DNA from: Ornithinibacter aureus
GTDB taxonomy: Bacteria > Actinomycetota > Actinomycetes > Actinomycetales > Dermatophilaceae
Length of the DNA stretch: 64,000 bases
Assembly (NCBI RefSeq): GCF_009858245.1
Contig: NZ_VMSB01000001.1
Location: 2,919,623-2,983,622, forward strand
Reading direction: 5' to 3'
Part shown: positions 23,173 through 34,190 of the stretch, one piece after another
Position numbering within the stretch: position 1 is the stretch's first letter
How the letters are laid out: every line of letters starts with the position of its first letter
Position numbers and translations under genes: made by a program
Notes under the pieces: generated by a model
Seen by the model: the letters and a program-made list of their open reading frames with translations, nothing else
What the model was told of the DNA's origin: nothing
Database searches by the model: none

Positions 23173-25674
23173 ATGACCTGGGGATCGCACGGCGGAGACG
23201 GAGGCGAGGGCATGGGCGTGCTGCGGGGGCTCGACCGCGGGTGGACGGTGCGTGCGATGGCCGGCCCGGTGCCCGCCCACCTCACCGGTGCACTCGTCGA
23301 TGGCTGCGTGCAGGCCACCGTGCCCGGGGTGGTCCACCTCGACCTGCTCGCGGCCGGGTTGATCCCCGACCCGCACCTCGACCTCAACGAGTCGCTGCTC
23401 ACCTGGATCGGCCTGGTCGACTGGGCGTACTCGACGACGGTGGAGGTGAGTCCCGACGAGCTCGCCGGGGCGCAGCGCCACGAGATCGTCTTCTCCGGGC
23501 TCGACACCGTCGCCACGGTCGTGCTGAACGGGCACGTCATCGCCGAGGTCGCGAACCAGCACTGCACCCACCGACTCGACGTCACCGGCATCCTCACCGA
23601 GGGCGACAACCTGCTCGAGGTGCGCTTGCGCAGCCCGGTGAAGTACGCGAACGCCCAGAGCCTGACCTACGGCGCGCGCCCCGGCCCGTACCCGATGCCG
23701 TTCGAGGCGATCCGCAAGTCGGCGTGCAGCTTCGGGTGGGACTGGGGGCCGGCGACGTTCACGAGCGGCATCTGGCGCCCGGTGCACCTGGAGTCGTGGA
23801 GCGGGGCGCGGTTCGACGAGGTGCTCGTGCGCGCGGATGCCGTGGGCGACGGTGGTTGCGTCGAGGTCGTGGCTCGCGTCGCGTCGACCTCGGATGCCGT
23901 TCGCACGGTGACCGTGTCCGTCGCCGGGGCGTGCGCGTCGGCAACGATCGCCGCCGGCGAGAGCGGGGCGACGGCATCCGTGGAGTGCGCGACGGTCGAC
24001 CGCTGGTGGCCGACGGGGCACGGCGACCAGCCCCTGTACGACGTGGAGGTCGAGCTGGTCGGCGACGGTGCGGTGCTCGACCGCGTCCGGCGGCGGGTGG
24101 GCTTTCGCACGCTGCGCTGGGACACCACGCCGGATGCCGCGGGCACCCCCTTCCAGCTCGTCGTCAACGACCGCGCGATCCTGGTCAAAGGGGTCAACTG
24201 GATCCCGGACGACTCCTTCCCGGTGCGCGTGGACCGAGCCCGCTATTCCGAGCGCCTCACCCAGGCCAGGGCAGCGAACGCCAACCTCGTGCGGGTGTGG
24301 GGCGGCGGGATCTACGAGTCCGACAGCTTCTACGACCTGTGCGACGAGCTGGGCCTGCTGACCTGGCAGGACTTCCTCTTCGCGTGCGCGGCCTACCCGG
24401 AGGAGGAGCCCCTGCGGTCCGAGGTCGAGGCCGAGGCGCGGCAGAACGTGGCCCGGCTCGCGCACCACACCTCGTTGGCGCTGCTCACCGGCAACAATGA
24501 GAACCTGTGGGGTTACGAGGACTGGGGATGGAAGGAGCGGCTCGACGGCCGCACCTGGGGTGCGCACTACTACGACGAGCTGCTCCCGGCCGTCGTCGCC
24601 GAGGTCGCGCCGCACGTGCCGTACGCCCCGGGCAGTCCCTTCAGCCCGGGCGGGCAGCACCCGAACGACCCGAGCCACGGCACCACCCACCTGTGGGAGC
24701 AGTGGAACTCCTTGGACTGGGTGACCTACCGGGACGTCACCCCGCGGTTCGTCGCGGAGTTCGGCTGGCAGGGGCCCCCGACCTGGTCGACCCTCACCGC
24801 CGCGATCAGCGACGACCCGCTCACCCCCGAGTCGCCCGGCATGCTCGCCCACCAGAAGGCCGTCGACGGCAATGCCAAGCTCGTCGGAGGGCTCGTGCGC
24901 CACCACCGGGTGCCCGACGACATGCAGACCTGGCACTGGGCCATGCAGCTGAACCAAGCCAACGCCATCACCTGTGCCCTCGGCTGGTTCCGCTCCCTGG
25001 CGCCCTCGTGCTCTGGCGCCGTCGTCTGGCAGCTCAACGACTGCTGGCCGGTCACGTCGTGGGCGGCGATCGACGGAAGCGGCCGTGAGAAGCCGCTGTA
25101 CTTCGCCCTGCAGAACGCGTTCGCGCCACGGGTGGTGTCGGTCCAGCCCCGGGGTGGCCGTCTGGTGGCCTCGCTCGGCAACGACACGGACGTGCCGTGG
25201 GAGGGCTCGCTCACGTGTCGGCGGTTGCGGTTCGACGGCACGCAGTGTGGATCGCACGAGGCTGCGGTGACCGTGCCCGCCCGTGGGTCGGTGACCATCG
25301 ACCTCCCCGCGGTGGTCGCGAAAGCCGCCGACCCGGCATCCGAGGTGGTGGTCGTCGAGGCCCTCGGGACGCGAGGCTCCTGGTTCTTCTGCGAGCCGCG
25401 GGACAGTGCGCTTCCTCCCGCGGCTCTCGAGGTGAGCGTGGCCGCGACGGATGCCGGGTTAGACGTCTCCGTGACCGCACGGACGCTCGTGCGAGACCTG
25501 ACCCTGCTGATCGACAAGGTCGATCCTTCCGCTCGGGTCGACCGTGGGCTGGTCACGCTGCTGCCGGGGGAGTCGGCCACCTTCCGGGTGACGGGGGTTG
25601 GCTCACTGGACGTGGGCGCGATGTGCGCGCCCGGCATCCTGCGCTGTGGAAACGAGCTGATGAACCCGACGTGA
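23173..25674 (+). CDS. Beta-mannosidase, glycoside hydrolase family 2
   Basis: It removes non-reducing beta-D-mannose units from mannosides, probably intracellularly, because no signal peptide is seen. The 833-residue protein has the GH2 layout: a jelly-roll start (ATVPGVVHLDLLAAGLIPDP, DWAYSTTVEVS), Ig-like domains and a barrel with WGGGIYESDSFYDLCDELGL. The acid/base Glu lies in LLTGNNENLWGYEDWGW and the nucleophile in RFVAEFGWQGPP. The length is normal for the family. ATG 23173 is taken as the start; ATG 23212 is also possible. It stands alone. Confidence 0.93.
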   Translation: MTWGSHGGDGGEGMGVLRGLDRGWTVRAMAGPVPAHLTGALVDGCVQATVPGVVHLDLLAAGLIPDPHLDLNESLLTWIGLVDWAYSTTVEVSPDELAGAQRHEIVFSGLDTVATVVLNGHVIAEVANQHCTHRLDVTGILTEGDNLLEVRLRSPVKYANAQSLTYGARPGPYPMPFEAIRKSACSFGWDWGPATFTSGIWRPVHLESWSGARFDEVLVRADAVGDGGCVEVVARVASTSDAVRTVTVSVAGACASATIAAGESGATASVECATVDRWWPTGHGDQPLYDVEVELVGDGAVLDRVRRRVGFRTLRWDTTPDAAGTPFQLVVNDRAILVKGVNWIPDDSFPVRVDRARYSERLTQARAANANLVRVWGGGIYESDSFYDLCDELGLLTWQDFLFACAAYPEEEPLRSEVEAEARQNVARLAHHTSLALLTGNNENLWGYEDWGWKERLDGRTWGAHYYDELLPAVVAEVAPHVPYAPGSPFSPGGQHPNDPSHGTTHLWEQWNSLDWVTYRDVTPRFVAEFGWQGPPTWSTLTAAISDDPLTPESPGMLAHQKAVDGNAKLVGGLVRHHRVPDDMQTWHWAMQLNQANAITCALGWFRSLAPSCSGAVVWQLNDCWPVTSWAAIDGSGREKPLYFALQNAFAPRVVSVQPRGGRLVASLGNDTDVPWEGSLTCRRLRFDGTQCGSHEAAVTVPARGSVTIDLPAVVAKAADPASEVVVVEALGTRGSWFFCEPRDSALPPAALEVSVAATDAGLDVSVTARTLVRDLTLLIDKVDPSARVDRGLVTLLPGESATFRVTGVGSLDVGAMCAPGILRCGNELMNPT

Positions 25675-25743
25675 TCCGAGGGCCCGGGTCGGGGATCACG
25701 GTCGTGCAGGACCGACTGGCGACCTTCGGCGTGCCGGCCCCGC

Positions 25744-26547
25744 TCAGCCCTCGAGGGTGGCCGAGAAGTCGGGCACCGCCTGCTGGAGCGAGCGGTCGGG
25801 GCGCACGTACCCCTTCGACGGTGGCCGCGGCGGGAGCTCGACCAACGGCGCCTCGACGGGCTCGTAGGGCACCTGGGAGAGCAGGTGGGCGATCATGTTG
25901 AGCCGCGAGCGACGCTTGTCCTCGCTCTCGACGACCCACCAAGGCGCGGCCGCGATGTCGGTGTGCACCATCATCTCGTCCTTGGCCCGCGAGTAGTCCT
26001 CCCAGTGGGTGATCGACTCGACGTCGGTCGTCGACAGCTTCCAGCGGCGCATGGGGTCGGTGAGGCGGGACTCGAAGCGGCGCTGCTGCTCGGCATCGCT
26101 CACTGAGAACCAGTACTTGAGCAGCCGGATGCCGTCCTCGACGAACATGCGCTCGACGATGGGGCACTGGCGCAGGAAGCGCTGGTGCTCCTGGGGGGTG
26201 CAGTACCCGAGCACGCGCTCGACGCCGGCGCGGTTGTACCAGCTGCGGTCGAACAGCACGATCTCACCGGCGGCCGGCAGGTGCTCGATGTACCGCTGGA
26301 AGTACCACTGGGTGCGTTGGCGCTCGGTCGGTGTGGGCAGCGCGACGACCCGCGCCGAGCGGGGGTTGAGGTACTCGGTGACCCGCTTGATGGCCGATCC
26401 CTTACCGGCGGCGTCACGGCCCTCGAAGACGATCACGACGCGCTCACCCTCGCGCTTGACCCACTCCTGCATCGTCACCAGCTCGGCCTGGAGCCGGACG
26501 AGCTCGGCCTCGTAGACGGCCTTCTTCAGTCGCGCGTTCTTCGCCAT
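25744..26547 (-). CDS. ppk2: Polyphosphate kinase 2 (PPK2 family)
   Basis: It transfers phosphate between polyphosphate and nucleoside (di)phosphates in the cytoplasm. The protein is 267 aa, a single-domain PPK2. Walker A is FEGRDAAGKGSAIKR (residues 41-55) and Walker B is IVLFDRSWYNRAGVERVLG (96-114), both with the exact PPK2 pattern; the lid region Q-x3-R-F-E-S-R-x2-D-P follows. The ATG at 26547 fits the family start (MAKNARLKKAVYEAEL). It is transcribed towards the beta-mannosidase gene. Whether it prefers GDP or ADP cannot be read from the sequence. Confidence 0.93.
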   Translation of the reverse strand: MAKNARLKKAVYEAELVRLQAELVTMQEWVKREGERVVIVFEGRDAAGKGSAIKRVTEYLNPRSARVVALPTPTERQRTQWYFQRYIEHLPAAGEIVLFDRSWYNRAGVERVLGYCTPQEHQRFLRQCPIVERMFVEDGIRLLKYWFSVSDAEQQRRFESRLTDPMRRWKLSTTDVESITHWEDYSRAKDEMMVHTDIAAAPWWVVESEDKRRSRLNMIAHLLSQVPYEPVEAPLVELPPRPPSKGYVRPDRSLQQAVPDFSATLEG

Positions 26548-26676
26548 CGCGCCATCGTGGCAGACCCGGCCGGATGCCGCCCGCTCGCCACGTGATCATC
26601 AGGAACGTTCCCGTGGCCTGACACCGCGGGGGTAGCGTGACGAGAAATCTCTTGCCGCCACCCCGGAGGTCGGTCC

Positions 26677-27129
26677 GTGAAGCTCGCCCGTCACGCCTCG
26701 CAGTTCGCTGCGTTCGCCGCCATGTTGGCCCTGTTGACGGCCCTGTCGGGGTGCGGTGGCTCGTCCGCGAACACGGACAGCTCCGAACTCGACGGGTCGT
26801 GGACCCTCGAATCTCTCGGTGGAGTCTCCGACCTCACGCCGGCTGACCCCGCGGTGACGTCCACCCTCGTCCTCGAGGACGGCCAGGTGTCCGGCAACGG
26901 CGGGGTGAACACCTTCCGTGGTTCCTATGAGTCGCCCGCTGACGGCGAGCTCACCTTCTCGCCGCTGGCGAGCACGCGGATGGCCGGCCCCGAGGCCGCG
27001 ATGGCGCAGGAGACCGCGTTCCTCAAGGCGCTCGAGCAGACCAAGCGCTTCGAGCTGGACGGCGATCGGCTTGTGCTGGGCAACGCTGGGAACGACACCC
27101 TCGCGGTGCTGAGGCCGACCGCCCCCTGA
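26677..27129 (+). CDS. META-domain lipoprotein
   Basis: GTG 26677 follows CCGGAGGTCGG. The signal peptide (FAAFAAMLALLTALSGCG) ends in a lipobox with Cys near residue 26, so the protein is exported and lipid-anchored. The mature part is a META (HslJ-like) domain: LDGSWTLESLGGV, GNGGVNTFRGSYESPADGEL, ETAFLKALEQTKRFELDGD. These beta-barrel proteins are linked to envelope or heat stress; the exact role is unknown. It stands alone, with a long palindrome just downstream. Confidence 0.88.
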   Translation: MKLARHASQFAAFAAMLALLTALSGCGGSSANTDSSELDGSWTLESLGGVSDLTPADPAVTSTLVLEDGQVSGNGGVNTFRGSYESPADGELTFSPLASTRMAGPEAAMAQETAFLKALEQTKRFELDGDRLVLGNAGNDTLAVLRPTAP

Positions 27130-27154
27130 CGGCTGCGTCCCACCACCCCCCACA

Positions 27155-27227
27155 CGACTTCGTGCGACTTGCCTACGGTTCTGCACCATTTCTGGTGCTG
27201 GAACCGCGGGTAAGTCGCACGAAGTCG
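27155..27227. terminator. Long perfect-arm palindrome between convergent genes
   Basis: CGACTTCGTGCGACTT (27155-27170) is the exact inverse of AAGTCGCACGAAGTCG (27212-27227). Inside lies a second hairpin, GGTTC..GCACCA / TGGTGC..GAACC. It sits between the convergent META lipoprotein and katG genes, so it may end transcription from both sides; it could also be a mobile palindromic unit. Confidence 0.65.
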
Positions 27228-27259
27228 AGGTGTGGGCGGTCTGGTTCAGCTCAACCGCA

Positions 27260-29554
<2,295 letters not shown>

Positions 29555-29560
29555 TCAGTT

Positions 29561-29998
29561 TCATCGTGCCGCCTGTGCGACCTGTGCGCAGGTCGCACAG
29601 GTTCCCCAGTACGTGACTTCGGCCTCGTCGATCACGAAGCCTTGGTCGTCGGATGCCGTGAGGCACGGCGTCGCGGACACCGCGCAGTCCACGTCGGCGA
29701 TCGCCCCGCAGGTGCGACAGACGACGTGGTGGTGGTTGTCCCCGACCCGGGCCTCGTACCGGGCCACGGAGCCAGCGGGTTGGATGCGGCGCAGCAGGCC
29801 CGCGGTGGTGAGCGCGCGCAGCACGTCGTAGACGGCTTGGTGGGACACCACGCCGAGCTCGCCGCGGACGGCCTCGATGACGGCATCCGTGCTCGTGTGG
29901 GGCGAGGCGTGGACTGCGCCGAGGACGGCCAGTCGCGGCCGGGTGACCCGGAGTCGGTGCTCGCGCAGCAGCTGCTCGAGATCGGTGGAGGACGGCAC
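29561..29998 (-). CDS. furA: Fur-family repressor FurA
   Basis: It is a metal-dependent, peroxide-responsive repressor of its own operon with katG. The frame extends upstream to 30100, but that would overlap the divergent promoter; GTG 29998 gives a 145-residue protein (VPSSTDLEQLLREHRLRVTR) of normal length. The winged helix has GVVSHQAVYDVLRALTTAGL; the metal-binding hinge is DNHHHVVCRTCGAIADVDC, and a second CATC pair lies near the C terminus. It is divergent from the rhodanese gene. Confidence 0.92.
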   Translation of the reverse strand: MPSSTDLEQLLREHRLRVTRPRLAVLGAVHASPHTSTDAVIEAVRGELGVVSHQAVYDVLRALTTAGLLRRIQPAGSVARYEARVGDNHHHVVCRTCGAIADVDCAVSATPCLTASDDQGFVIDEAEVTYWGTCATCAQVAQAAR

Positions 29999-30019
29999 AA
30001 CGACGAGTCTGCCGCTTTT

Positions 30020-30034
30020 CTTGAGTAAGTCAAG
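30020..30034 (-). promoter_or_regulatory. Probable FurA autoregulatory operator over the furA promoter
   Basis: CTTGAGTAAGTCAAG is an inverted repeat (CTTGA-5-TCAAG). On the minus strand it supplies TTGACT as a -35-like hexamer, followed by the A-rich CAAGAAAAG. The layout resembles the known FurA box of mycobacterial and Streptomyces furA promoters. Binding is inferred. Confidence 0.6.
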
Positions 30035-30048
30035 AGTTTTTCGACATA

Positions 30049-30066
30049 CATACCCCTGGGGGTATG
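30049..30066 (+). promoter_or_regulatory. CsoR/CstR-type operator upstream of the rhodanese gene
   Basis: CATACCCCTGGGGGTATG is a perfect inverted repeat of CATACCCC around a 2-bp centre, ending 8 bp before the rhodanese start. CsoR-family repressors (copper or persulfide sensors) bind such TACCCC-GGGGTA palindromes. With a rhodanese target, a persulfide-sensing CstR-like repressor is more likely than a copper sensor. No csoR gene lies in the window. Confidence 0.72.
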
Positions 30067-30074
30067 CTGGTCCC

Positions 30075-30392
30075 ATGACGAAGACCATTGACATCACCAC
30101 CCTCCGGGCCCGGCACGCCCACGGTGCCGTTGTCCTCGACGTCCGTGAGCCCGCTGAGTACGTCGGGGGTCACGTCCCCGGCGCGATCCTGGCCCCGATG
30201 AGCCGCATCACGGCCTCGCTCGGTGGGGTGCCCAAGGACCAGACCGTGCACGTCATCTGCCAGAGCGGCAACCGCAGCCGGTCCATGGCTGACCTGCTCA
30301 CCGCCCTGGGCTATGACGCGGTCTCCGTCGACGGCGGCACCGCGGGCTGGATCGCGGCCGGTCTTCCCATCGTGCAGGGCCCGCAGGCCTGA
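30075..30392 (+). CDS. Single-domain rhodanese (sulfurtransferase)
   Basis: It probably transfers sulfane sulfur, for example to cyanide, thiols or protein acceptors, in the cytoplasm. ATG 30075 gives 105 aa. The rhodanese fold shows AVVLDVREPAEYVGGHVPGA and the active-site loop VICQSGNRSRSMADLL, with the persulfide Cys in C-x5-S; the C-terminal VDGGTAGWIAAGLP is typical. A CsoR/CstR-like palindrome overlaps its promoter, and furA lies divergently upstream. The PIG-L gene begins 9 bp after its stop. Confidence 0.92.
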   Translation: MTKTIDITTLRARHAHGAVVLDVREPAEYVGGHVPGAILAPMSRITASLGGVPKDQTVHVICQSGNRSRSMADLLTALGYDAVSVDGGTAGWIAAGLPIVQGPQA

Positions 30393-30400
30393 GTTCGCCG

Positions 30401-31086
30401 GTGTCTTCCCTGGCGGTAACGGGCCCTGGGTCCGACTGGACGCGGGTGCTCGTCGTCGTCGCTCACCCCGATGACGAGTCGTTCGCACTCGGTGCGCTCA
30501 TCGACCGCTCCGTCCGTCTCGGCGCCGAGGTGAGCGTGCTGTGCCTGACGCGCGGAGAGGCCTCGGGGCCGGGACGGGCGACCTCGCAGCCCAGCGGACA
30601 GCCGAGCTGTCGGATGCCGCGCGTGTGCTGGGGTGTGCGCGCACGACCCTGCTCGCACACCCGGACGGCTCCCTGGCCGACCTCGACGTGCGCGTCATCG
30701 AGGCCGAGGTCGAGGCCGAGGTCCGAGCGACGCAACCGGACGGCATCCTCGTGTTCGACCCGCTCGGCGGTGTCACGGGCCACCCCGACCACCGGGCTGC
30801 GTCCGAGGCTGCGCTCGCCGTGGCCGCTCGACACGGCATCCCGGTGCTGGGGTGGGCCCTGCCGCAGCAGGTGAGCCGGGTGCTGAACGACACCGACGGG
30901 GCGGCCTTCGCGGGTCATCCGCTCCACGACCTCACCGCCATCGCCGTCGACCGTCGCTGCCAGTTCACGGCGGTGCACTGCCACGTCAGCCAAGCGGTCC
31001 CGGGAAGTGTGCTCTGGCAGCGACTGGAGCTCCTCGGGGACGTCGAGTACGTCCGCGTGCTGGCTCCTGCGGGGAGCCGGGCCTGA
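30401..31086 (+). pseudogene. PIG-L/LmbE-family deacetylase with one-base frameshift
   Basis: The gene is read in two frames. The first (from GTG 30401) has VLVVVAHPDDESFALGALID, the zinc-binding AHPDDE motif, and LTRGEAS; the second has GTGDLAAQRTAELSDAARVL, then DPLGGVTGHPDHRAASEAAL with the second zinc motif, to a stop at 31086. Adding one G to the run in GCCTCGGGGCC near 30565 restores a single frame of about 229 aa. Members deacetylate N-acetylglucosamine-type conjugates such as mycothiol precursors. Either the gene is dead or the G run was mis-called. Confidence 0.82.
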
Positions 31087-31246
31087 CGCGTCAGTGGCAG
31101 CCATGGCCTCGTCGGACACCGATCCGCTGACGATGAACTGGCATCGCATCAGTGCCTTTTCCTGCATCATGGGGACCTTCCTTCCGGGTCAGCCTGACAG
31201 CAGGCGCCCGGCCCGGCCTCGTGCGTAGTGGGTGAGCGTGCGGGGA

Positions 31247-31465
31247 TCAGAGCAGGCCGAGGTCGCGGGCAGCGGTAATGGCATCGCGCCGCGTGCCCGC
31301 TCCGAGCTTCGCGTAGATCGAGCGCACGTGGGTGTTCACGGTGTCGAGGCTGATGCCCTGTGCCTCGCCGACCTGCGCCTGGCCCTCGAGCGGGGCGTGG
31401 GTGCGGGCCGACTCTCCGTGCTTGCGTCGCTCAGCGGGACTGAGGTCGGCCACGCCGAACACCAC
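31247..31465 (-). pseudogene. Remnant of a LuxR-type HTH regulator, C-terminal end
   Basis: The last 40 residues, ISLDTVNTHVRSIYAKLGAG and RRDAITAARDLGLL, are the recognition helix and end of a LuxR/GerE HTH. The part before it (LEGQAQVGEAQ) is scrambled relative to the family, and no upstream sensor domain is present, so this is a decayed tail. Confidence 0.65.
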
Positions 31466-31494
31466 CTCTCGTCGTCATCCGGCGTGCGGGCCGG

Positions 31495-31605
31495 TCAGCC
31501 GAGCAGCTTGGCCTTCTGGGCGGCGAACTCGTCCTCGGTGAGGATGCCCTGGTCGCGAAGCTCCTGGCCAACTGGTTCGGCCGCCGGGCGGCGGAGCGGG
31601 CCTGA
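31495..31605 (-). pseudogene. SHOCT-domain C-terminal remnant
   Basis: The minus strand ends LRDQGILTEDEFAAQKAKLL-G before the stop at 31495-31497, the exact pattern of a SHOCT (short C-terminal) domain. An in-frame stop occurs about 35 codons upstream and there is no start, so only the tail of the original gene is left. Confidence 0.65.
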
Positions 31606-31720
31606 GGGCTACTCCCCGGCGTGAGTCGGAGGCCAAACGCCCTGAGCGTGGCACGCCTTTGGCGACCGTCCTCGTTCCCTTCGACCGCGCCGTAGGATCG
31701 GACGTGAGGGGGTGCGCGTC

Positions 31721-32581
31721 ATGGCGGATGGGTTCCGGGTGGTCACCACAACCGGTTCTCGCCAGCCGGGGCGACGAGCGCCGGGATCGATGATCGGCGC
31801 CGTCCCCTACATCTTCGGAGTCTGCCGGGCGTCCGCGCTGCCGGGCCCGGTACTCGTCGCGCTGCTCGGCGATCTGGGCCTGACCCAGTCGGCCGCCAAG
31901 GCCTTGGTGCATCGTGTCGCCGGGTATGGCTTGCTCGACCTCACGCGCCACGGCCGCGTCGGCGTCTATCGGTTGGCGGGGCAGTTGCGCGCGAACTTCG
32001 AGCAGCTCCGGGGGGCGGGCGCGAGCGCCGACTGGGACGGCCGCTTCCACGTGCTCGTCTACGACGTCCCGGAATCGCGACGTGCGCTGCGCGAGGCGTT
32101 CCTGTCTGCGGCCGCGCGGTTCGGTTATCGGCAGCTGCGGCCCGGGGTGGTGGTGGCGTTGCGGGACGCGTCGGCGGGTCTGGGTGATCTGCTGTCGGCT
32201 GCGGCCGCGGTCACGGGCTGGCTCGACGTCGACGCGAGTGCCTCCACCCGACTCATCGAGCACGCCTGGGACCTTCCGGCCCTCGCCGGACGCTACGGCG
32301 ACGTGATCAGCAGGCTCGACGCGATCAAGACCGCGGAGGCCGACCCGCTGGTCGCCTTCCGGTCGCTGTACGAGGCGAGCTCGGAGGCGTACCAGCTGCT
32401 GGGGGAAGAGGGTTCGCTGCCCCGGGTGGCACTGCCCGAGGACTGGCCCGCCGGTCGCCTCGGCGAGGCGCTCGGCCGGGTGCTCGCCCTGCTCGGGCCC
32501 GCCGCCACCGGGCACGCCGACGCGGTGATCAACGCCAGTCGCCACGCAGCTCTCGCCGAGCGTGACCCCGGCTGGGGGTGA
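31721..32581 (+). CDS. PaaX-family transcriptional regulator
   Basis: A 286-residue GntR-related regulator; relatives repress phenylacetate or other catabolic genes with a CoA ester as inducer. The N-terminal winged helix has LVALLGDLGLTQSAAKALVH and DLTRHGRVGVYRLAG; the central domain has WDGRFHVLVYDVPESRRALR and FGYRQLRPGVVVALRD, and the C-terminal domain ADPLVAFRSLYEASSEAYQL matches PaaX_C. ATG 31721 is preferred over GTG 31712. No phenylacetate genes adjoin it, so the target is unknown. Confidence 0.82.
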   Translation: MADGFRVVTTTGSRQPGRRAPGSMIGAVPYIFGVCRASALPGPVLVALLGDLGLTQSAAKALVHRVAGYGLLDLTRHGRVGVYRLAGQLRANFEQLRGAGASADWDGRFHVLVYDVPESRRALREAFLSAAARFGYRQLRPGVVVALRDASAGLGDLLSAAAAVTGWLDVDASASTRLIEHAWDLPALAGRYGDVISRLDAIKTAEADPLVAFRSLYEASSEAYQLLGEEGSLPRVALPEDWPAGRLGEALGRVLALLGPAATGHADAVINASRHAALAERDPGWG

Positions 32582-33379
32582 TCAGCCGATCTGGACGCCC
32601 AGATTGAGGGCCTGGTTGAGCAGGATGAGTCCGGCGAGGAGGGCGAGGCCCACGACGGGGATCGGCTTGAGCTTGAGCGGCTCGTAGGGCTGCGCGTTCA
32701 TTTTGCGCTGGAAGATCATGGCCATCGGCGCGAACACCAGCGTGGCGGAGCCGGCCGCCAGGATCACCGTCACTTCACCGGGGGACAGGGCCGCCCGGTG
32801 GGTCGCCATCGACAGGCCCGACAGGCCGAGGTTGACCACGGTGCCGAGCAGCCACGGCCACAGGGTCGCGTCGAGGCGGGCGCCGCGGTCCGCGCCCGCC
32901 ATGCGGCCGACCGGGTGGGCGAAACCCCAGGCCAGGGCGAACTGGCCGGCGATGCCCCCGGCGAGCAGCACCCAACCGACCGCGGGCGGCCAGCCGAGGT
33001 GGCTGGCGACCGCGGCGGTGTCGCCGGCCCCGAACGGGGTGATCTCGAGGTAGCCGATGCCCTCCATCATCGAGGAGTAGGCGAACCACAGCCACAGCAG
33101 GTGCCAGAACGACCGCGTGGCGCGCAATGGTTGCCACAGTGCCATCACCAGGCCGGTGAGCAGGCTGAACATCGGTCCCGCCCCCGCCATGATCGCGTTC
33201 TGGACGGGGGACCCCTCGTGGGCCACGCCGTAGGAGTACAGGGTGCCCGGGATGCCCATCGCCAAGCCCGCGACCAGGTGGCTGAGCTCGTGGGCCAGCA
33301 CCATCAGGCCGGCGCCCAGCACTGCGGCCACAGTGGAGTTGACCAGGAGCGCGCGGCGCTCGGTGGGTGCGTCACTCAT
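32582..33379 (-). CDS. Membrane protein with HELSH motif, site-2-protease-like
   Basis: The start MSDAPTERRALLVNSTVAAV at 33379 is chosen; a longer frame exists but lacks support. The protein has about six hydrophobic helices. LMVLAHELSHLVAGLAMGIP carries an H-E-x-x-H motif in a membrane helix, and AGAGPMFSLLTGLVMAL resembles the second conserved region of M50 proteases. A loop of the N-P-D-G type is not seen, so protease activity is uncertain. It converges on the PaaX-like gene, with the two stop codons touching. Confidence 0.7.
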   Translation of the reverse strand: MSDAPTERRALLVNSTVAAVLGAGLMVLAHELSHLVAGLAMGIPGTLYSYGVAHEGSPVQNAIMAGAGPMFSLLTGLVMALWQPLRATRSFWHLLWLWFAYSSMMEGIGYLEITPFGAGDTAAVASHLGWPPAVGWVLLAGGIAGQFALAWGFAHPVGRMAGADRGARLDATLWPWLLGTVVNLGLSGLSMATHRAALSPGEVTVILAAGSATLVFAPMAMIFQRKMNAQPYEPLKLKPIPVVGLALLAGLILLNQALNLGVQIG

Positions 33380-33486
33380 GAGGCCCAGCGTACGTACAAT
33401 CGTTGCGCAAGTCACTACGCAGCGGTGCGCATGATGCAACGGATCAGGGGGGCCATCACCGGGCCCGGACGGTTACGGTGTCCGGC

Positions 33487-34190
33487 ATGGCACGCACCGT
33501 CACCGCGGCGAGACGATCGGCTACGCCGCCGGCAGCGTGGGCACCGGGGGGTTCGGGACGCTGCCCGGGCTCGTGCTGGCCTACTACCTGACCGACACGC
33601 TCGGGGTGGCGCCCGCGTTGGGCGCGCTGGTGGTGCTGCTCCCCAAGGTCTGGGACGTCGCCATCGACCCCTTCGTCGGCGCCCTCTCCGACGCCGAGGC
33701 CCGCCGCCGCAGCACCCGCACCCGGCTGGTGGCGCTCGGGGCAGTGACGCTGCCGGTCGGCTTCCTGGGCATGTTCGCCGTGCCGACGGGGCTTGCGCCC
33801 GGCGCGTCCGCGGTGTGGATCGCGGTGGCATTCGTGCTGGCCACGACGTCGTTCAGCCTGTTCCAGGTGCCCTACATCGCGCTGCCGGCCGACCTCACCG
33901 ACGGCTACCGCGAGCGCACCCGGCTGCTCAGCTGGCGCATCGCCGTGCTCGCGCTGGCGATCCTCGCGATGGGTGCCGGCGGCCCCGCCATCCGTGACGC
34001 CGCGGGCGGCGAGCACCGCAGCTACCTCATCATGGGTGCCGCGATCGCGGCGCTGCTCGTGGCGGGCATGCTCGCCACGGTGCTCCTCGTCGGGCGCACC
34101 CAGCGCGCGGTCCCGGACGCCGCAGCCCCGTCCGGGCCGTGGCACGGCTACGCCGAGGGCGTCCGCTTGCTGCGCCGGGACGCGCGCTAG
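33487..34190 (+). pseudogene. MFS (GPH-like) transporter, N-terminal half only, frameshifted
   Basis: After MARTVT a one-base shift is needed to enter GETIGYAAGSVGTGGFGTLP, the usual start of sugar:cation symporters. About five helices follow (GLVLAYYLTDTLGVAPALGA, VWDVAIDPFVGALSD with the conserved D, YIALPADLTDGYRERTRLLS). The frame ends at GVRLLRRDAR with a TAG at 34188-34190, where the second half of the transporter should begin. Sequence of a histidine kinase takes over immediately. Confidence 0.8.

Noticed and set aside
22837-25257. Long minus-strand open frame of about 800 codons opposite the beta-mannosidase gene
   Set aside because: It is antisense to a gene with all GH2 motifs; its product is a low-complexity Arg/Gly/Val/His sequence without any domain, as expected from high-GC shadow frames.
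29999-30100. Longer FurA with 34 extra residues
   Set aside because: The extra part covers the FurA-like operator and the divergent rhodanese promoter, and no Fur homologue that I know has such an extension.
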